A stretch of 64,000 bases of DNA from Pantoea sp. (GCF_028283705.1 NZ_JAPWKD010000032.1:558001-622000); one strand, 5' to 3'. Shown: positions 53,524 to 62,616, numbered from the stretch's first letter. The notes: generated by a model not told the origin, from the letters alone. Program-made: numbers and translations.

Positions 53524-54897
53524 ATGAAAAAACAAGCACGACTGTTAAGCGCATTAGCCTTGAGCATTGGGATGAGTCTGGTCGCCGCGCCAAACGCACT
53601 GGCCACTCTCCCGGCGCAAATCCAGGGGCAGGCACTGCCGAGCCTGGCACCGATGCTGGAAAAAGTGTTACCAGCGGTGGTCAGTGTGCATGTGGAAGGC
53701 ACCGAAACCGCCGCGCAGGGGCAGGATCTGCCTGAGCCACTGAAACGCTTTTTTGGTCAGTTGCCGGGACAAAACCAGCAACCTCAGCCTTTTGAAGGGC
53801 TTGGCTCTGGCGTTATCATTGACGCCGCCAAAGGCTATGTGCTGACCAACAATCATGTGGTGAATGGTGCGGACAAAATCAGCGTCCAGTTGAGCGATGG
53901 CAACGAGTATGACGCCAAACTGATTGGCCATGATGAGCAGACCGATATCGCCCTGATTCAAATACAGGGTGCGAAAAACCTGACCCAGGTGAAAATCGCC
54001 GATTCCGATACCCTCAGAGTGGGTGACTTCGCCGTTGCCATCGGTAACCCGTTTGGCCTTGGTCAGACTGCCACCTCTGGCATCATCTCGGCACTGGGTC
54101 GCAGTGGCCTTAATCTGGAAGGCCTGGAAAACTTTATCCAGACTGATGCCGCCATTAACCGTGGCAACTCCGGTGGTGCGCTGGTCAATCTCAACGGCGA
54201 GTTGATCGGTATCAACACCGCGATTCTGGCTTCCAGTGGCGGCAATATCGGTATCGGCTTTGCGATCCCGAGCAATATGGCGATGAATCTGGCGCAACAA
54301 TTGATTCAGTTCGGCGAAGTGCGACGTGGGCAGTTGGGTATCAAAGGGACGGAAATGACCGCCGATATGGCGAAGGCATTTAACGTCGATGCCCAGCGTG
54401 GTGCCTTCGTTTCTGAAGTGCTGCCGAAATCCGCAGCTGAAAAAGCGGGGATTAAGGCTGGCGATATCATCACCTCAGTGAATGACAAGGCCATCACCAG
54501 CTTTTCTGAACTGCGAGTGAAAATCGGTACGACTCCCCCAGGGCAGCAGGTGAAACTGGGCTTGTTACGCGATGGTAAACCGATCACCGTTAACGTCACG
54601 CTGGATCAAAGTGCGCAAACCACCGCCAGTGCACAGCTGCTGTCACCGGCATTGCAGGGCGCAACCCTGAGCGATGGTAATACCAAAGCGGGCGATAAAG
54701 GGGTGAAAGTCGATACCGTCGAGAAAGGCACACCGGCTGAACAGGTGGGTCTGCAGAAAGATGATGTGATTGTCGGCGTGAACCGCAACCGGACCGAAAG
54801 CCTGGCAGAAATGCGTAAAGTGCTGGAAACCAAACCGCCGGTGCTGGCACTCAATGTGGTGCGCGGCGAAGACAGCATTTACCTGCTCTTACGATAA
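53524..54897 (+). CDS. degQ: Periplasmic serine endoprotease DegQ
   Basis: A 457-residue HtrA-family protease and chaperone of the periplasm. A signal peptide (about 1-27) precedes the trypsin-like domain with catalytic triad His111 (TNNHVV), Asp141 (QTDIAL) and Ser216 (RGNSGGAL), then two PDZ domains (about 260-350 and 365-455). The start ATG at 53524 gives MKKQARLLSALALS; the frame upstream has no similarity. It is followed by a terminator-like hairpin and degS, as in E. coli. Confidence 0.95.
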   Translation: MKKQARLLSALALSIGMSLVAAPNALATLPAQIQGQALPSLAPMLEKVLPAVVSVHVEGTETAAQGQDLPEPLKRFFGQLPGQNQQPQPFEGLGSGVIIDAAKGYVLTNNHVVNGADKISVQLSDGNEYDAKLIGHDEQTDIALIQIQGAKNLTQVKIADSDTLRVGDFAVAIGNPFGLGQTATSGIISALGRSGLNLEGLENFIQTDAAINRGNSGGALVNLNGELIGINTAILASSGGNIGIGFAIPSNMAMNLAQQLIQFGEVRRGQLGIKGTEMTADMAKAFNVDAQRGAFVSEVLPKSAAEKAGIKAGDIITSVNDKAITSFSELRVKIGTTPPGQQVKLGLLRDGKPITVNVTLDQSAQTTASAQLLSPALQGATLSDGNTKAGDKGVKVDTVEKGTPAEQVGLQKDDVIVGVNRNRTESLAEMRKVLETKPPVLALNVVRGEDSIYLLLR

Positions 54898-54908
54898 TCA
54901 TCATAACT

Positions 54909-54941
54909 GGCGGACAATCAGGTGTTTGTCCGCCTTTCTCA
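54909..54941 (+). terminator. Terminator of degQ
   Basis: A 9-bp stem, GGCGGACAA (54909-54917) with TTGTCCGCC (54926-54934), then TTTCTC. It lies between degQ and degS, which therefore probably has its own promoter. Confidence 0.75.
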
Positions 54942-54983
54942 TGCTATCCTGCCCTGCGATCATATCCGGCTTAAACTAACACC

Positions 54984-56045
54984 ATGTTTCTTAAACTTTT
55001 GCGTTCTGTGGTGATGGGCCTGATCGTTGCAGGTATTTTGCTGGCAGCGATCCCAACACTCCGTATGGGCACCAGTGCCCTGATTGAACATGACAGCAGC
55101 AATGATGAGGCACCCTTCAGCTTTAATCCGGGTGTGCGTCGTGCTGTGCCTGCGGTAGTCAACGTCTATAACCGCAGTGCGCATGGTAATAACAATCGCG
55201 GCATTACCACGCTGGGTTCCGGCGTGATCATGAACGGCAAAGGCTACATCCTTACCAATAAGCATGTCATCAATAATGCCGATCAGATTATCGTCGCCTT
55301 ACAGGATGGCCGGTTCTTCGAAGCGACGCTGGTCGGTTCCGACGCGATGACCGATCTGGCAGTGCTGAAGATCAGTGCATCAAATCTGCCGGTGATTCCG
55401 ATCAACCCCAAACGCGTGCCACATATCGGCGATGTGGTGATGGCCATCGGTAACCCATACAACCTCGGTCAGACGGTGACCCAGGGTATTATCAGCGCCA
55501 CAGGCCGCGTTGGCCTCAGTTCCTCTGGTCGCCAGAACTTCCTGCAAACTGATGCCTCAATCAACCAGGGCAACTCCGGTGGCGCACTGATCAACTCACT
55601 CGGTGAGCTGATGGGCATCAACACCCTGACGTTTGATAAAAGTAACGATGGCGAGACACCAGAAGGGATTGGCTTTGCCATTCCAACCGTGCTGGCAACC
55701 AAAATCATGGATAAGCTGATTCGTGATGGCCGGGTAATCCGCGGTTTCATCGGCATTACCGGACGTGAACTGCCGCCGCTACACGGCCAGGGCAGTACTC
55801 TCGATCGCGTGCAGGGCATTATTGTCAGCGACGTCGCGCCAGGTGGCCCCGCCGACCGTGCCGGGATTCAGACCAACGATGTACTGCTGAGCGTCAATGG
55901 TAAACCGGCTGTTTCGGCCCAGGAAACCATGGATCAGGTCGCCGAGATTCGCCCCGGCTCGGTGATTGATGTGCAGATTCTGCGTAATGAACAGAAAATG
56001 ACGCTGCCAGTGACAATCGAAGAGTTCCCGCAAAGCGGCAATTAA
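54984..56045 (+). CDS. degS: Inner-membrane-anchored protease DegS
   Basis: A 353-residue HtrA-family protease that makes the first cut in RseA to release sigma-E when unfolded porins are sensed. One N-terminal membrane anchor (SVVMGLIVAGILLAAIPTL) leads to the protease domain with His94 (NKHVI), Asp124 (TDLAVL) and Ser198 (QGNSGGAL), and a single PDZ domain (about 255-345). All three catalytic residues are intact. Confidence 0.96.
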   Translation: MFLKLLRSVVMGLIVAGILLAAIPTLRMGTSALIEHDSSNDEAPFSFNPGVRRAVPAVVNVYNRSAHGNNNRGITTLGSGVIMNGKGYILTNKHVINNADQIIVALQDGRFFEATLVGSDAMTDLAVLKISASNLPVIPINPKRVPHIGDVVMAIGNPYNLGQTVTQGIISATGRVGLSSSGRQNFLQTDASINQGNSGGALINSLGELMGINTLTFDKSNDGETPEGIGFAIPTVLATKIMDKLIRDGRVIRGFIGITGRELPPLHGQGSTLDRVQGIIVSDVAPGGPADRAGIQTNDVLLSVNGKPAVSAQETMDQVAEIRPGSVIDVQILRNEQKMTLPVTIEEFPQSGN

Positions 56046-56050
56046 TCGTC

Positions 56051-56122
56051 GTAGCGGCGTGATTTATCGCGCGGTTTTTTCCGGCATCGCGCACGAAATT
56101 GCGCGATAAATCGCGCCGCTAC
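56051..56122. repeat. Dispersed palindromic repeat, copy 2
   Basis: A 72-bp palindrome with 22-bp arms (56051-56072 and 56101-56122) that pair with one mismatch and enclose GCATCGCGCACGAAATT. It is closely similar to copy 1 at 4635-4708 and lies between the convergent ends of degS and epmA. Confidence 0.8.
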
Positions 56123-56132
56123 AGATTGGCGA

Positions 56133-57110
56133 TTAGCTGCGATCAACCGGGAAGGCGATAACCTCACTCAACGAGTCGGCCTTCAACGCCAGCATAATCA
56201 GACGATCCACACCCAGTGCCACGCCAGAACACGCAGGCATACCGTGCGCCAGGGCATCCAGCAGGTTGGTGTCGATGGGGTGCTGTGGCAGACCTCGCGC
56301 CGCACGACGGCGATTATCCTGCTCAAAGCGCTGACGTTGCTCGCGGCTGTCGGTTAACTCACGGAAACCGTTCGCCAGCTCTACCCCTTTGTAATACACC
56401 TCAAAACGTTCCGCGACGCGGTGATCTTCGGTGCTGATCTCAGCCAGTGCCGCCTGGCTGGCCGGGAAATGGTAGACAAACGTCGGCTTATCGATCCCAA
56501 TTTTCGGCTCGACGCCCAGCATAAACAACAGCTGCAGCAACGTGTCGCGATCTTCTTCATCACGCGCCAGCTCACCATCACCCAGTTTTTCCGCCGCTTC
56601 ACGCAACTGCGCTTTATCTGCGGATAACGGGTCCAGTTCCAGATGGCGAATAAACGCTTGCTGATATGACAGTGATTCTGCGCTATCGCACTCCAGCACC
56701 TGTTGCAGCAGATCGTCCACTTCATTCATCAGGCGATACATGTCGTAGTGCGGACGATACCACTCCAGCATGGTGAATTCAGGGTTGTGGTGACGTCCGG
56801 CTTCCTCATTACGGAAGCAGCGCCCCATCTGGTAAATCGGGCCACTGCCCGCCGCCAGCAGGCGCTTCATATGGTATTCCGGGCTGGTCATCAGCCACAG
56901 ATCACGCCCTTCACTGGCACCGGGGCCAACAAAACGCGTCTGGAACGGTACCAGATGGATGTCAGTAATGGTCGCCTGGCTCATCGCCGGGGTATCGACC
57001 TCCAGCACGCCGCGATCGGCAAAGAAACGTCGAATTTCCGCCATAATAGCGGCACGTTTCAACAAATTGGCAATGGGTGCGCTCGGCTGCCAGCTTGCCG
57101 TTTCGCTCAT
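56133..57110 (-). CDS. epmA: EF-P (R)-beta-lysine ligase EpmA
   Basis: A 325-residue class II lysyl-tRNA-synthetase-like enzyme that ligates beta-lysine to Lys34 of EF-P. It has the class II motifs MGRCFRNEEAGRHHNPEFTMLEWY and, at the end, GVALGVDRLIMLALKA. It lacks the anticodon-binding domain of LysRS, as expected for EpmA. Its partners efp and epmB lie nearby, so all three modification genes are in one region. Confidence 0.96.
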   Translation of the reverse strand: MSETASWQPSAPIANLLKRAAIMAEIRRFFADRGVLEVDTPAMSQATITDIHLVPFQTRFVGPGASEGRDLWLMTSPEYHMKRLLAAGSGPIYQMGRCFRNEEAGRHHNPEFTMLEWYRPHYDMYRLMNEVDDLLQQVLECDSAESLSYQQAFIRHLELDPLSADKAQLREAAEKLGDGELARDEEDRDTLLQLLFMLGVEPKIGIDKPTFVYHFPASQAALAEISTEDHRVAERFEVYYKGVELANGFRELTDSREQRQRFEQDNRRRAARGLPQHPIDTNLLDALAHGMPACSGVALGVDRLIMLALKADSLSEVIAFPVDRS

Positions 57111-57283
57111 GTTGATGACTCCTTATACAGATAAGGGGTGGAAGTCTACCCGTAATGGCGAGGGCAAACAACGCCGCAGCGCTTACCGGTCACGAGAACA
57201 TTCCATATCACCACAGGGGCAGAGGGTTTAAAAGCCGCAAAGGCAGGAGCAGAAGACATTTGAGATAAAACAGAGGTGGGATG

Positions 57284-57316
57284 AAAACCCGGTACGAAAC
57301 GTGTTCCGCACCGGTA
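57284..57316 (-). terminator. Terminator downstream of ecnB
   Basis: CCGGTACGAAAC and GTTCCGCACCGG form a 12-bp stem with two wobble pairs, followed on the minus strand by GTTTTC. It lies 6 bp from the ecnB stop. Confidence 0.6.
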
Positions 57317-57321
57317 AAACC

Positions 57322-57456
57322 TTACTGTGCGGTGCGTTGAATCGCCTTGCCGCCCGCTTCTACATCTTCCCCTACACCACGGGTGGTGTTGCAGGCAGAA
57401 AGCAGGGTGGAGAGGACCAGTACTGAGAAAATCGCGACAATACTTTTCTTTAACAT
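57322..57456 (-). CDS. ecnB: Entericidin B-like bacteriolytic lipoprotein
   Basis: A 44-residue small lipoprotein. Its signal peptide ends in a lipobox LLSACN, so Cys22 would be lipidated. The rest reads NTTRGVGEDVEAGGKAIQ, the entericidin pattern. EcnB is the toxic member of the entericidin antidote/toxin pair linked to starvation and osmotic stress. The RBS AAGGATAT precedes the start. It lies downstream of ecnA on the same strand, as in E. coli. Confidence 0.9.
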   Translation of the reverse strand: MLKKSIVAIFSVLVLSTLLSACNTTRGVGEDVEAGGKAIQRTAQ

Positions 57457-57558
57457 AACAATATCCTTTTTGGTTGCAGTAAAAGTACAGCTTTTAAAGC
57501 ATAGTCTTTATACGCAACGCTGCGGCGTCAGCCGCAGAAAAAGGCGTTGTCCTGTCGC

Positions 57559-57690
57559 TTACTTAGCAGCCCGTGAGATCGCGCCACCCAAATGGGAGAC
57601 ATCTTCACCAAAGCCGTGAAAGGTGTTGCAGGCACTCAATGCCGAGGAGACCAGCAACGCAAAGGCGACGAATTTTGCCAGCTTTTTCAT
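57559..57690 (-). CDS. ecnA: Entericidin A-like antidote lipoprotein
   Basis: A 43-residue small lipoprotein with lipobox ALSACN (Cys21) and the entericidin segment FHGFGEDVSHLGGAIS. EcnA is thought to be the antidote of EcnB. It lies between efp and ecnB, 55 bp after the efp stop, with the efp terminator in between. Confidence 0.9.
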   Translation of the reverse strand: MKKLAKFVAFALLVSSALSACNTFHGFGEDVSHLGGAISRAAK

Positions 57691-57705
57691 TATTCTGAAC
57701 TCACT

Positions 57706-57737
57706 TAAAAAAAAGGCGCATCGAAGGATGCGCCTGA
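57706..57737 (-). terminator. Terminator of efp
   Basis: GGCGCATC (57715-57722) pairs with GATGCGCC (57727-57734) around loop GAAG, followed on the minus strand by TTTTTTTT. It lies 10 bp past the efp stop. Confidence 0.9.
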
Positions 57738-57745
57738 TTTGACGA

Positions 57746-58312
57746 TTATTTTACGCGAGAAACGTATTCGCCAGAGCGGGTGTCCACTTTAACCACTTCG
57801 CCAATCTGTACGAACAACGGCACTTTAACCACTGCGCCAGTTGCCAGGGTCGCTGGCTTACCACCCGTACCTGCGGTATCACCTTTCAGGCCTGGATCGG
57901 TTTCGATAACTTCAGCTTCGATAAAGTTCGGCGGCTGAACAGCAATGGCTTTGTTGTTCCACAAGGTAACGATACAATCTGCGTTGTCCTGCAGCCACTT
58001 CTGCACGTCTTCCAGTACCTTAGATTCAACCTGATACTGTTCGAAGCTTTCCGGGTGCATGAAGTAGAAGAAGTCACCGTCGTTGTAAGAATACTGCAGG
58101 GTCATATCAACAACGTCTGCGCCTTCGGCAGAGTCGGTTGATTTGAAGGTTTTCTCAACGCGAGACCCGGTCAGCAGACGACGCATTTTTACGCGTGCGA
58201 ATGCCTGGCCTTTACCCGGCTTAACGAACTCACTGGATTCGATGGAATACGGCTCGCCTTCGAACATGATTTTAAGACCGGAACGAAAATCGTTGCTAAG
58301 ATAAGTCGCCAT
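57746..58312 (-). CDS. efp: Elongation factor P
   Basis: A 188-residue translation factor that relieves ribosome stalling at polyproline. The lysine modified by EpmA/EpmB is Lys34 in VKPGKGQAFARVK. The ending GAVVKVPLFVQIGEVVKVDTR is conserved. ATG 58312 gives MATYLSNDFRSG, matching the family; the longer frame upstream overlaps epmB. Confidence 0.97.
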   Translation of the reverse strand: MATYLSNDFRSGLKIMFEGEPYSIESSEFVKPGKGQAFARVKMRRLLTGSRVEKTFKSTDSAEGADVVDMTLQYSYNDGDFFYFMHPESFEQYQVESKVLEDVQKWLQDNADCIVTLWNNKAIAVQPPNFIEAEVIETDPGLKGDTAGTGGKPATLATGAVVKVPLFVQIGEVVKVDTRSGEYVSRVK

Positions 58313-58353
58313 AAAGGCCCTCTGTAAATATTGAACTGGTAATAGCCAAAAAA

Positions 58354-59382
58354 ATGGCACACATTGTAACCCTAAATCCCCCTTCCAGAGAAGATTGGTT
58401 GCAGCAACTTGCTGATGTTGTCACCGATCCTGCTGAATTACTGCAACTTTTAGCTCTCGAACGCCATGCGGAATTGGCCGAAGGCGCTGATGCAAGGCGA
58501 CTTTTTGCCCTGCGCGTGCCACGGGCGTTTATTCAGCGCATGAAAACAGGCGATGCTCAGGACCCGCTTCTGTTGCAAGTATTAACCAGCCGTCAGGAAT
58601 TCAATGATGCGCCAGGTTACAGCACCGACCCGCTTGATGAGCAGAGCAACGTGGTGCCGGGTTTACTGCATAAGTATAGAAACCGCGCACTGTTATTGGT
58701 AAAAGGCGGCTGCGCGGTCAACTGTCGTTACTGCTTCCGTCGCCATTTCCCTTATCAGGATAATCAGGGCAACAAGCGTAACTGGCAGGTTGCGATTGAT
58801 TATATTGCGGACCATCCAGAGCTGGATGAAATCATCTTCTCGGGTGGCGACCCGTTGATGGCGAAGGATCACGAACTGGCGTGGCTGGTTGATGCGCTGG
58901 AAAAAATTCCGCATCTGAAGCGTTTACGCATTCACAGCCGTCTGCCGGTGGTTATCCCGGCGCGCATCACCGAAGGATTGTGCCAGTTGCTGGCCAATAC
59001 ACGCCTGCAGGTGCTGCTGGTGAGCCATATCAATCATGCGCAGGAAATTGATGATGAACTGCGCTATGGCATGCAGATGCTGAAACGGGCGGGCGTTACC
59101 CTGCTGAATCAGAGCGTGCTGCTGCGTGGCGTTAACGATAATGCGCGGAGTCTGGCTGACCTCAGCAATGCGCTGTTCGATGCCGGTATCCTGCCTTATT
59201 ACCTGCATGTGCTGGACAAGGTACAGGGAGCCGCGCATTTCTTTGTGCCAGACGATGAAGCCCGTGCGCTGGTGCGCGAGCTGCTGACCATGGTGTCGGG
59301 TTATCTGGTGCCGAAGCTGGCCCGTGAGATTGGTGGCGAACCGAGCAAAACCCCGCTGGATTTGCAGCTACGCCAGGAGTAA
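58354..59382 (+). CDS. epmB: L-lysine 2,3-aminomutase EpmB
   Basis: A 342-residue radical SAM enzyme that converts L-lysine to (R)-beta-lysine for EF-P modification. The iron-sulfur ligands are Cys120, Cys124 and Cys127 in GGCAVNCRYCFRRHF. The PLP-binding lysine region at the C-terminal end includes PLDLQLRQ. It is divergent from efp with 41 bp between the starts, and followed by a strong terminator. Confidence 0.96.
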   Translation: MAHIVTLNPPSREDWLQQLADVVTDPAELLQLLALERHAELAEGADARRLFALRVPRAFIQRMKTGDAQDPLLLQVLTSRQEFNDAPGYSTDPLDEQSNVVPGLLHKYRNRALLLVKGGCAVNCRYCFRRHFPYQDNQGNKRNWQVAIDYIADHPELDEIIFSGGDPLMAKDHELAWLVDALEKIPHLKRLRIHSRLPVVIPARITEGLCQLLANTRLQVLLVSHINHAQEIDDELRYGMQMLKRAGVTLLNQSVLLRGVNDNARSLADLSNALFDAGILPYYLHVLDKVQGAAHFFVPDDEARALVRELLTMVSGYLVPKLAREIGGEPSKTPLDLQLRQE

Positions 59383-59391
59383 CCCACCAAT

Positions 59392-59419
59392 AAAAAAAGC
59401 CGCATCAGCGGCTTTTTTT
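59392..59419. terminator. Bidirectional terminator between epmB and the YjeI-like gene
   Basis: GCCGC (59399-59403) pairs with GCGGC (59408-59412) around ATCA, flanked by seven A and seven T, so it can act for both the plus-strand epmB transcript and the minus-strand YjeI-like transcript. Confidence 0.85.
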
Positions 59420-59431
59420 ACAACGCTACCC

Positions 59432-59779
59432 TTATGGGCACTTGTAAACCTGGCCAGTCATTTTGCTGTCGAGCGGGGCAAAAGCAGACAGCAGATTCTG
59501 CGTTGGGCTGGTTGCACCGTAAATGGTGTTGCCACCCATTTCGGCCGCACGGTTACGCAGGTCATTGGCTGCACCGCGCAGTGAACTGCCCTCACCGCCA
59601 GAACCGCTCAGCCAGTTACTCTGTGAACCGGTGACATTTCCCAGAAGCTGACATTGGCTGCCCGGCTGCTGATCGACGAAGGTCACGCGCTCGCCGCCAG
59701 AACTCAGTTGATTTGAGCTGCTGCAGCCCGCCAGCAGAAGGCTACCGACTGCCAGTCCGAGCAAGAGGTTAATCCGCAT
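59432..59779 (-). CDS. yjeI: YjeI-like DUF4156 lipoprotein
   Basis: A 115-residue predicted lipoprotein. The signal peptide ends in a lipobox LLLAGCSSS (Cys19), and the rest contains DQQPGSQCQLLGNVTGSQSNWLSG and MRGAA-like GSSLRGAANDLRNRAAEMGGNTIYG, as in E. coli YjeI. Function is unknown. The start at 59779 is preferred, though an in-frame ATG lies 12 bp upstream. Confidence 0.9.
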   Translation of the reverse strand: MRINLLLGLAVGSLLLAGCSSSNQLSSGGERVTFVDQQPGSQCQLLGNVTGSQSNWLSGSGGEGSSLRGAANDLRNRAAEMGGNTIYGATSPTQNLLSAFAPLDSKMTGQVYKCP

Positions 59780-59912
59780 TGTAATCCCCATTTATTATCA
59801 TCTGTATCGGGCGGCAGCGTAGCAGAAAAGCGCATATTTTTTCTGAACATTCATTGCCCTAACCCGGAAAGCCGAAGTATTGCGCCCTTACTTATACCCT
59901 TTCGCCAGCAAA

Positions 59913-59946
59913 AGAAAAACCCCTGACCGTTTCCGATCAGGGGTTC
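59913..59946 (-). terminator. Terminator of groESL
   Basis: AACCCCTGA (59918-59926) pairs with TCAGGGGTT (59937-59945); on the minus strand TTTTTC follows. It lies 30 bp beyond the groEL stop. Confidence 0.85.
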
Positions 59947-59974
59947 TCAGATAACAAAAGCAGCCGGGGGGCGA

Positions 59975-61624
59975 TTACATCATGCCGCCCATACCGCCCA
60001 TGCCACCCATACCGCCAGCGCCGCCGCCTAAGTCAGGTGCGTCGCCTTTCGGCAGGTCAGTAACCATACATTCGGTGGTGATCATCAGACCAGCCACAGA
60101 AGCCGCGTACTGCAGAGCAGAACGGGTTACTTTGGTCGGATCCAGGATACCGAAGTCGATCATGTTGCCGTATTCTTCGGTCTGCGCGTTGTAACCGTAG
60201 TTACCGTCACCCGCTTTCACGTTGTTGGCAACCACAGACGGCTCTTCACCGGCGTTAGACACGATCTGACGCAACGGAGCTTCCATAGCGCGCAGCGCAA
60301 CTTTGATACCGACGTTCTGGTCTTCGTTCTGGCCAGTCAGCTCAGTCAGCTCAGCAGCAACGCGCACCAGGGCAACACCACCACCAGCAACCACGCCTTC
60401 TTCTACCGCAGCACGGGTTGCGTGCAGGGCATCTTCAACGCGAGCTTTCTTCTCTTTCATTTCAACTTCAGTTGCGGCACCCACTTTCAACACGGCTACG
60501 CCGCCTGCCAGTTTCGCTACACGCTCCTGCAGTTTTTCTTTGTCGTAGTCAGAAGTCGCTTCTTCGATCTGCTGACGAATCTGCGTCACGCGACCAGAGA
60601 TAGCAACTTCGTCACCCACACCGTCGATGATGGTGGTGGTGTCTTTGTTGATCACAACGCGTTTTGCCTGGCCCAGATCTTCCAGTGCCGCTTTTTCCAG
60701 CTCCATACCGATCTCTTCAGAGATCACGGTACCGCCAGTCAGGATAGCGATATCCTGCAGCATCGCTTTACGACGGTCGCCGAAGCCCGGTGCTTTCACC
60801 GCAGCCACTTTCACGATGCCACGCATGGTGTTAACCACCAGCGTCGCCAGCGCTTCGCCTTCCACATCTTCAGCGATGATCAGCAGCGGTTTGCCAGCTT
60901 TGGCAACAGCTTCCAGCACCGGCAGCATTTCGCGGATGTTAGAGATTTTCTTGTCAGCCAGCAGAATGAACGGGCTTTCCAGTTCAACAGCACCGGTTTC
61001 CGGCTTGTTGATGAAGTACGGAGACAGGTAGCCACGGTCGAACTGCATACCTTCAACCACGTCCAGCTCGTCCTGCAGACCGGTACCTTCTTCAACGGTG
61101 ATAACGCCTTCTTTACCCACTTTTTCCATCGCCTGAGCGATCAGGGTACCGACGCTTTCATCGGAGTTAGCAGAAATGGTACCAACCTGAGCAATCGCTT
61201 TGGAATCAGAGCACGGAACAGACAGCGCTTTCAGCTGCTCAACAGCGGCGATAACCGCTTTGTCGATACCACGCTTCAGGTCCATCGGGTTCATGCCAGC
61301 CGCAACCGCTTTCAGACCTTCGTTAACGATAGCCTGTGCCAGTACGGTAGCGGTGGTGGTGCCGTCGCCTGCTGCGTCATTCGCTTTAGAGGCAACTTCT
61401 TTCACCATCTGCGCACCCATGTTTTCGAACTTGTCTTCCAGCTCGATTTCACGCGCAACAGAAACACCATCTTTGGTGATGGTCGGTGCACCAAAAGATT
61501 TATCCAGAACCACGTTACGGCCTTTCGGGCCCAGGGTAACTTTTACTGCATCTGCCAGTACGTTCACGCCACGTAGCATTTTTACGCGTGCGTCATTACC
61601 GAATTTTACGTCTTTAGCTGCCAT
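59975..61624 (-). CDS. groEL: Chaperonin GroEL
   Basis: A 549-residue Hsp60 chaperonin that folds proteins inside the GroEL/GroES cage. Recognised by MAAKDVKFGNDARVKMLRGV, the nucleotide-binding TLGPKGRNVVLDK and GDGTTTATVLAQ, and the C-terminal GGM repeat in GMGGMGGMGGMM. It is the second gene of groES-groEL, 48 bp after groES. Long antisense ORFs over it are shadows. Confidence 0.98.
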   Translation of the reverse strand: MAAKDVKFGNDARVKMLRGVNVLADAVKVTLGPKGRNVVLDKSFGAPTITKDGVSVAREIELEDKFENMGAQMVKEVASKANDAAGDGTTTATVLAQAIVNEGLKAVAAGMNPMDLKRGIDKAVIAAVEQLKALSVPCSDSKAIAQVGTISANSDESVGTLIAQAMEKVGKEGVITVEEGTGLQDELDVVEGMQFDRGYLSPYFINKPETGAVELESPFILLADKKISNIREMLPVLEAVAKAGKPLLIIAEDVEGEALATLVVNTMRGIVKVAAVKAPGFGDRRKAMLQDIAILTGGTVISEEIGMELEKAALEDLGQAKRVVINKDTTTIIDGVGDEVAISGRVTQIRQQIEEATSDYDKEKLQERVAKLAGGVAVLKVGAATEVEMKEKKARVEDALHATRAAVEEGVVAGGGVALVRVAAELTELTGQNEDQNVGIKVALRAMEAPLRQIVSNAGEEPSVVANNVKAGDGNYGYNAQTEEYGNMIDFGILDPTKVTRSALQYAASVAGLMITTECMVTDLPKGDAPDLGGGAGGMGGMGGMGGMM

Positions 61625-61672
61625 TTCAAATATCCCTTAAATTCGTTTCGTTCAGTGAATTACGCGTAAAAA

Positions 61673-61966
61673 TTACGCTTCAACAATTGCCAGAATGTCG
61701 CTTTCAGAGATGATCAGGACTTCTTCGTTGTCGATTTTCTCGGTTTTTGCACCGTAACCTTCGTTGAAAATCACCACGTCGCCCACTTTGACATCCAGTG
61801 GCAGGATGTTGCCGTTTTCCAGGATACGGCCTTTACCTACCGCAACCACTTCACCACGGGTTGATTTGCCTGCCGCAGAACCAGTCAGGACGATGCCGCC
61901 AGCTGATTTTGCTTCAACTTCTTTACGCTTGACGATCACGCGGTCGTGTAACGGACGAATTGACAT
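61673..61966 (-). CDS. groES: Co-chaperonin GroES
   Basis: A 97-residue Hsp10 lid for GroEL. It starts MSIRPLHDRVIVKRKEVE, preceded by AGGAGAG, and holds the mobile loop SAGGIVLTGSAAGKSTRGEV. It is the first gene of the groESL operon and sits behind a sigma-32-like promoter. Confidence 0.98.
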   Translation of the reverse strand: MSIRPLHDRVIVKRKEVEAKSAGGIVLTGSAAGKSTRGEVVAVGKGRILENGNILPLDVKVGDVVIFNEGYGAKTEKIDNEEVLIISESDILAIVEA

Positions 61967-62050
61967 GTGATAGCTCTCCTTTAGAAAGTCCAATCATTCA
62001 GTTAAGGGTTGAACGCCGGGCTACATGGCTTCCGGCCTCGTGGTGGAAGA

Positions 62051-62078
62051 GATTAGGGTGACTTCGAAGCGTTTCAAG
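62051..62078 (-). promoter_or_regulatory. Heat-shock (sigma-32) promoter of groESL
   Basis: Reading the minus strand, CCCCCTTGAAA (-35 element, 62072-62082) is followed 13 bases later by CCCTAATC (62051-62058), close to the sigma-32 -10 consensus CCCCATNT. The -35 agrees with the E. coli groE promoter. It lies about 90 bp before the groES start. Confidence 0.75.
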
Positions 62079-62163
62079 GGGGAAAAGAGAAAAAATTTTC
62101 GTTTCTGTAACAGATGGCGAAATTCCCGACAAAAAAGGCGGCTTGCGCCGCCTTTGATATTTA

Positions 62164-62616
62164 TTACTGGTCTTTGTCGTGGCCGATACGGTCACTGTCT
62201 TTACGCTCATACTCGCCATCGACGGTAAAGCCACTATCCGGCCCGGCCCCCGGCCCCCGCCAGACCCGCAAATGCGGCATCAGTTTCAGCGTCAGGTGTT
62301 TCTGCACCGGCGGCAGCAGTAGTAACAGGCCAAGGAAGTCGGTGAAAAAACCCGGCAACAGCAGCAAAAAGCCGGAAATAATCAGCGAGACGCTTTTCAC
62401 CATCTCCGCTGCCGGGCTTTCGTTACGCGCCAGCTTCTCCTGCATCAGCATGAAGTTTTTCACACCCTGATTTTTTACCAGTGACACCCCGATACAGGAG
62501 GTGAAAATCACCAGCAGCATAGTGAGCAGCACGCCCAGCACATGCGCGACCTTGATGAAAAGCGTGATCTCAATCCAGGCCAGTACAAAAAAAATCACAA
62601 ACGGTAACCAGCGCAC
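62164..62616 (-). CDS. fxsA: FxsA family inner-membrane protein
   Basis: A 150-residue membrane protein whose overproduction in E. coli relieves phage T7 exclusion by the F plasmid. It has hydrophobic segments LPFVIFFVLAWIEITLFI and GVLLTMLLVIFTSCIGVSLV, then ESPAAEMVKSVSLIISGFLLLLPGFFTDFLGLLLLLPP, and a charged cytoplasmic tail. A GTG at 62616 is chosen, because AGGAGAT is 4-5 bp upstream and the family begins with RWLPF; an upstream ATG at 62652 lacks such a site. Confidence 0.9.
   Translation of the reverse strand: MRWLPFVIFFVLAWIEITLFIKVAHVLGVLLTMLLVIFTSCIGVSLVKNQGVKNFMLMQEKLARNESPAAEMVKSVSLIISGFLLLLPGFFTDFLGLLLLLPPVQKHLTLKLMPHLRVWRGPGAGPDSGFTVDGEYERKDSDRIGHDKDQ

Noticed and set aside
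57520..57537. A CTGCGGC/GCCGCAG hairpin between ecnA and ecnB, as a terminator
   Set aside because: The stem is good, but no T-run follows on the minus strand, so termination of ecnA there is not supported.
60422..61576. A 384-codon plus-strand ORF opposite groEL
   Set aside because: It is a shadow of the GC-biased groEL coding frame; it reads His- and Phe-rich and has no family resemblance.
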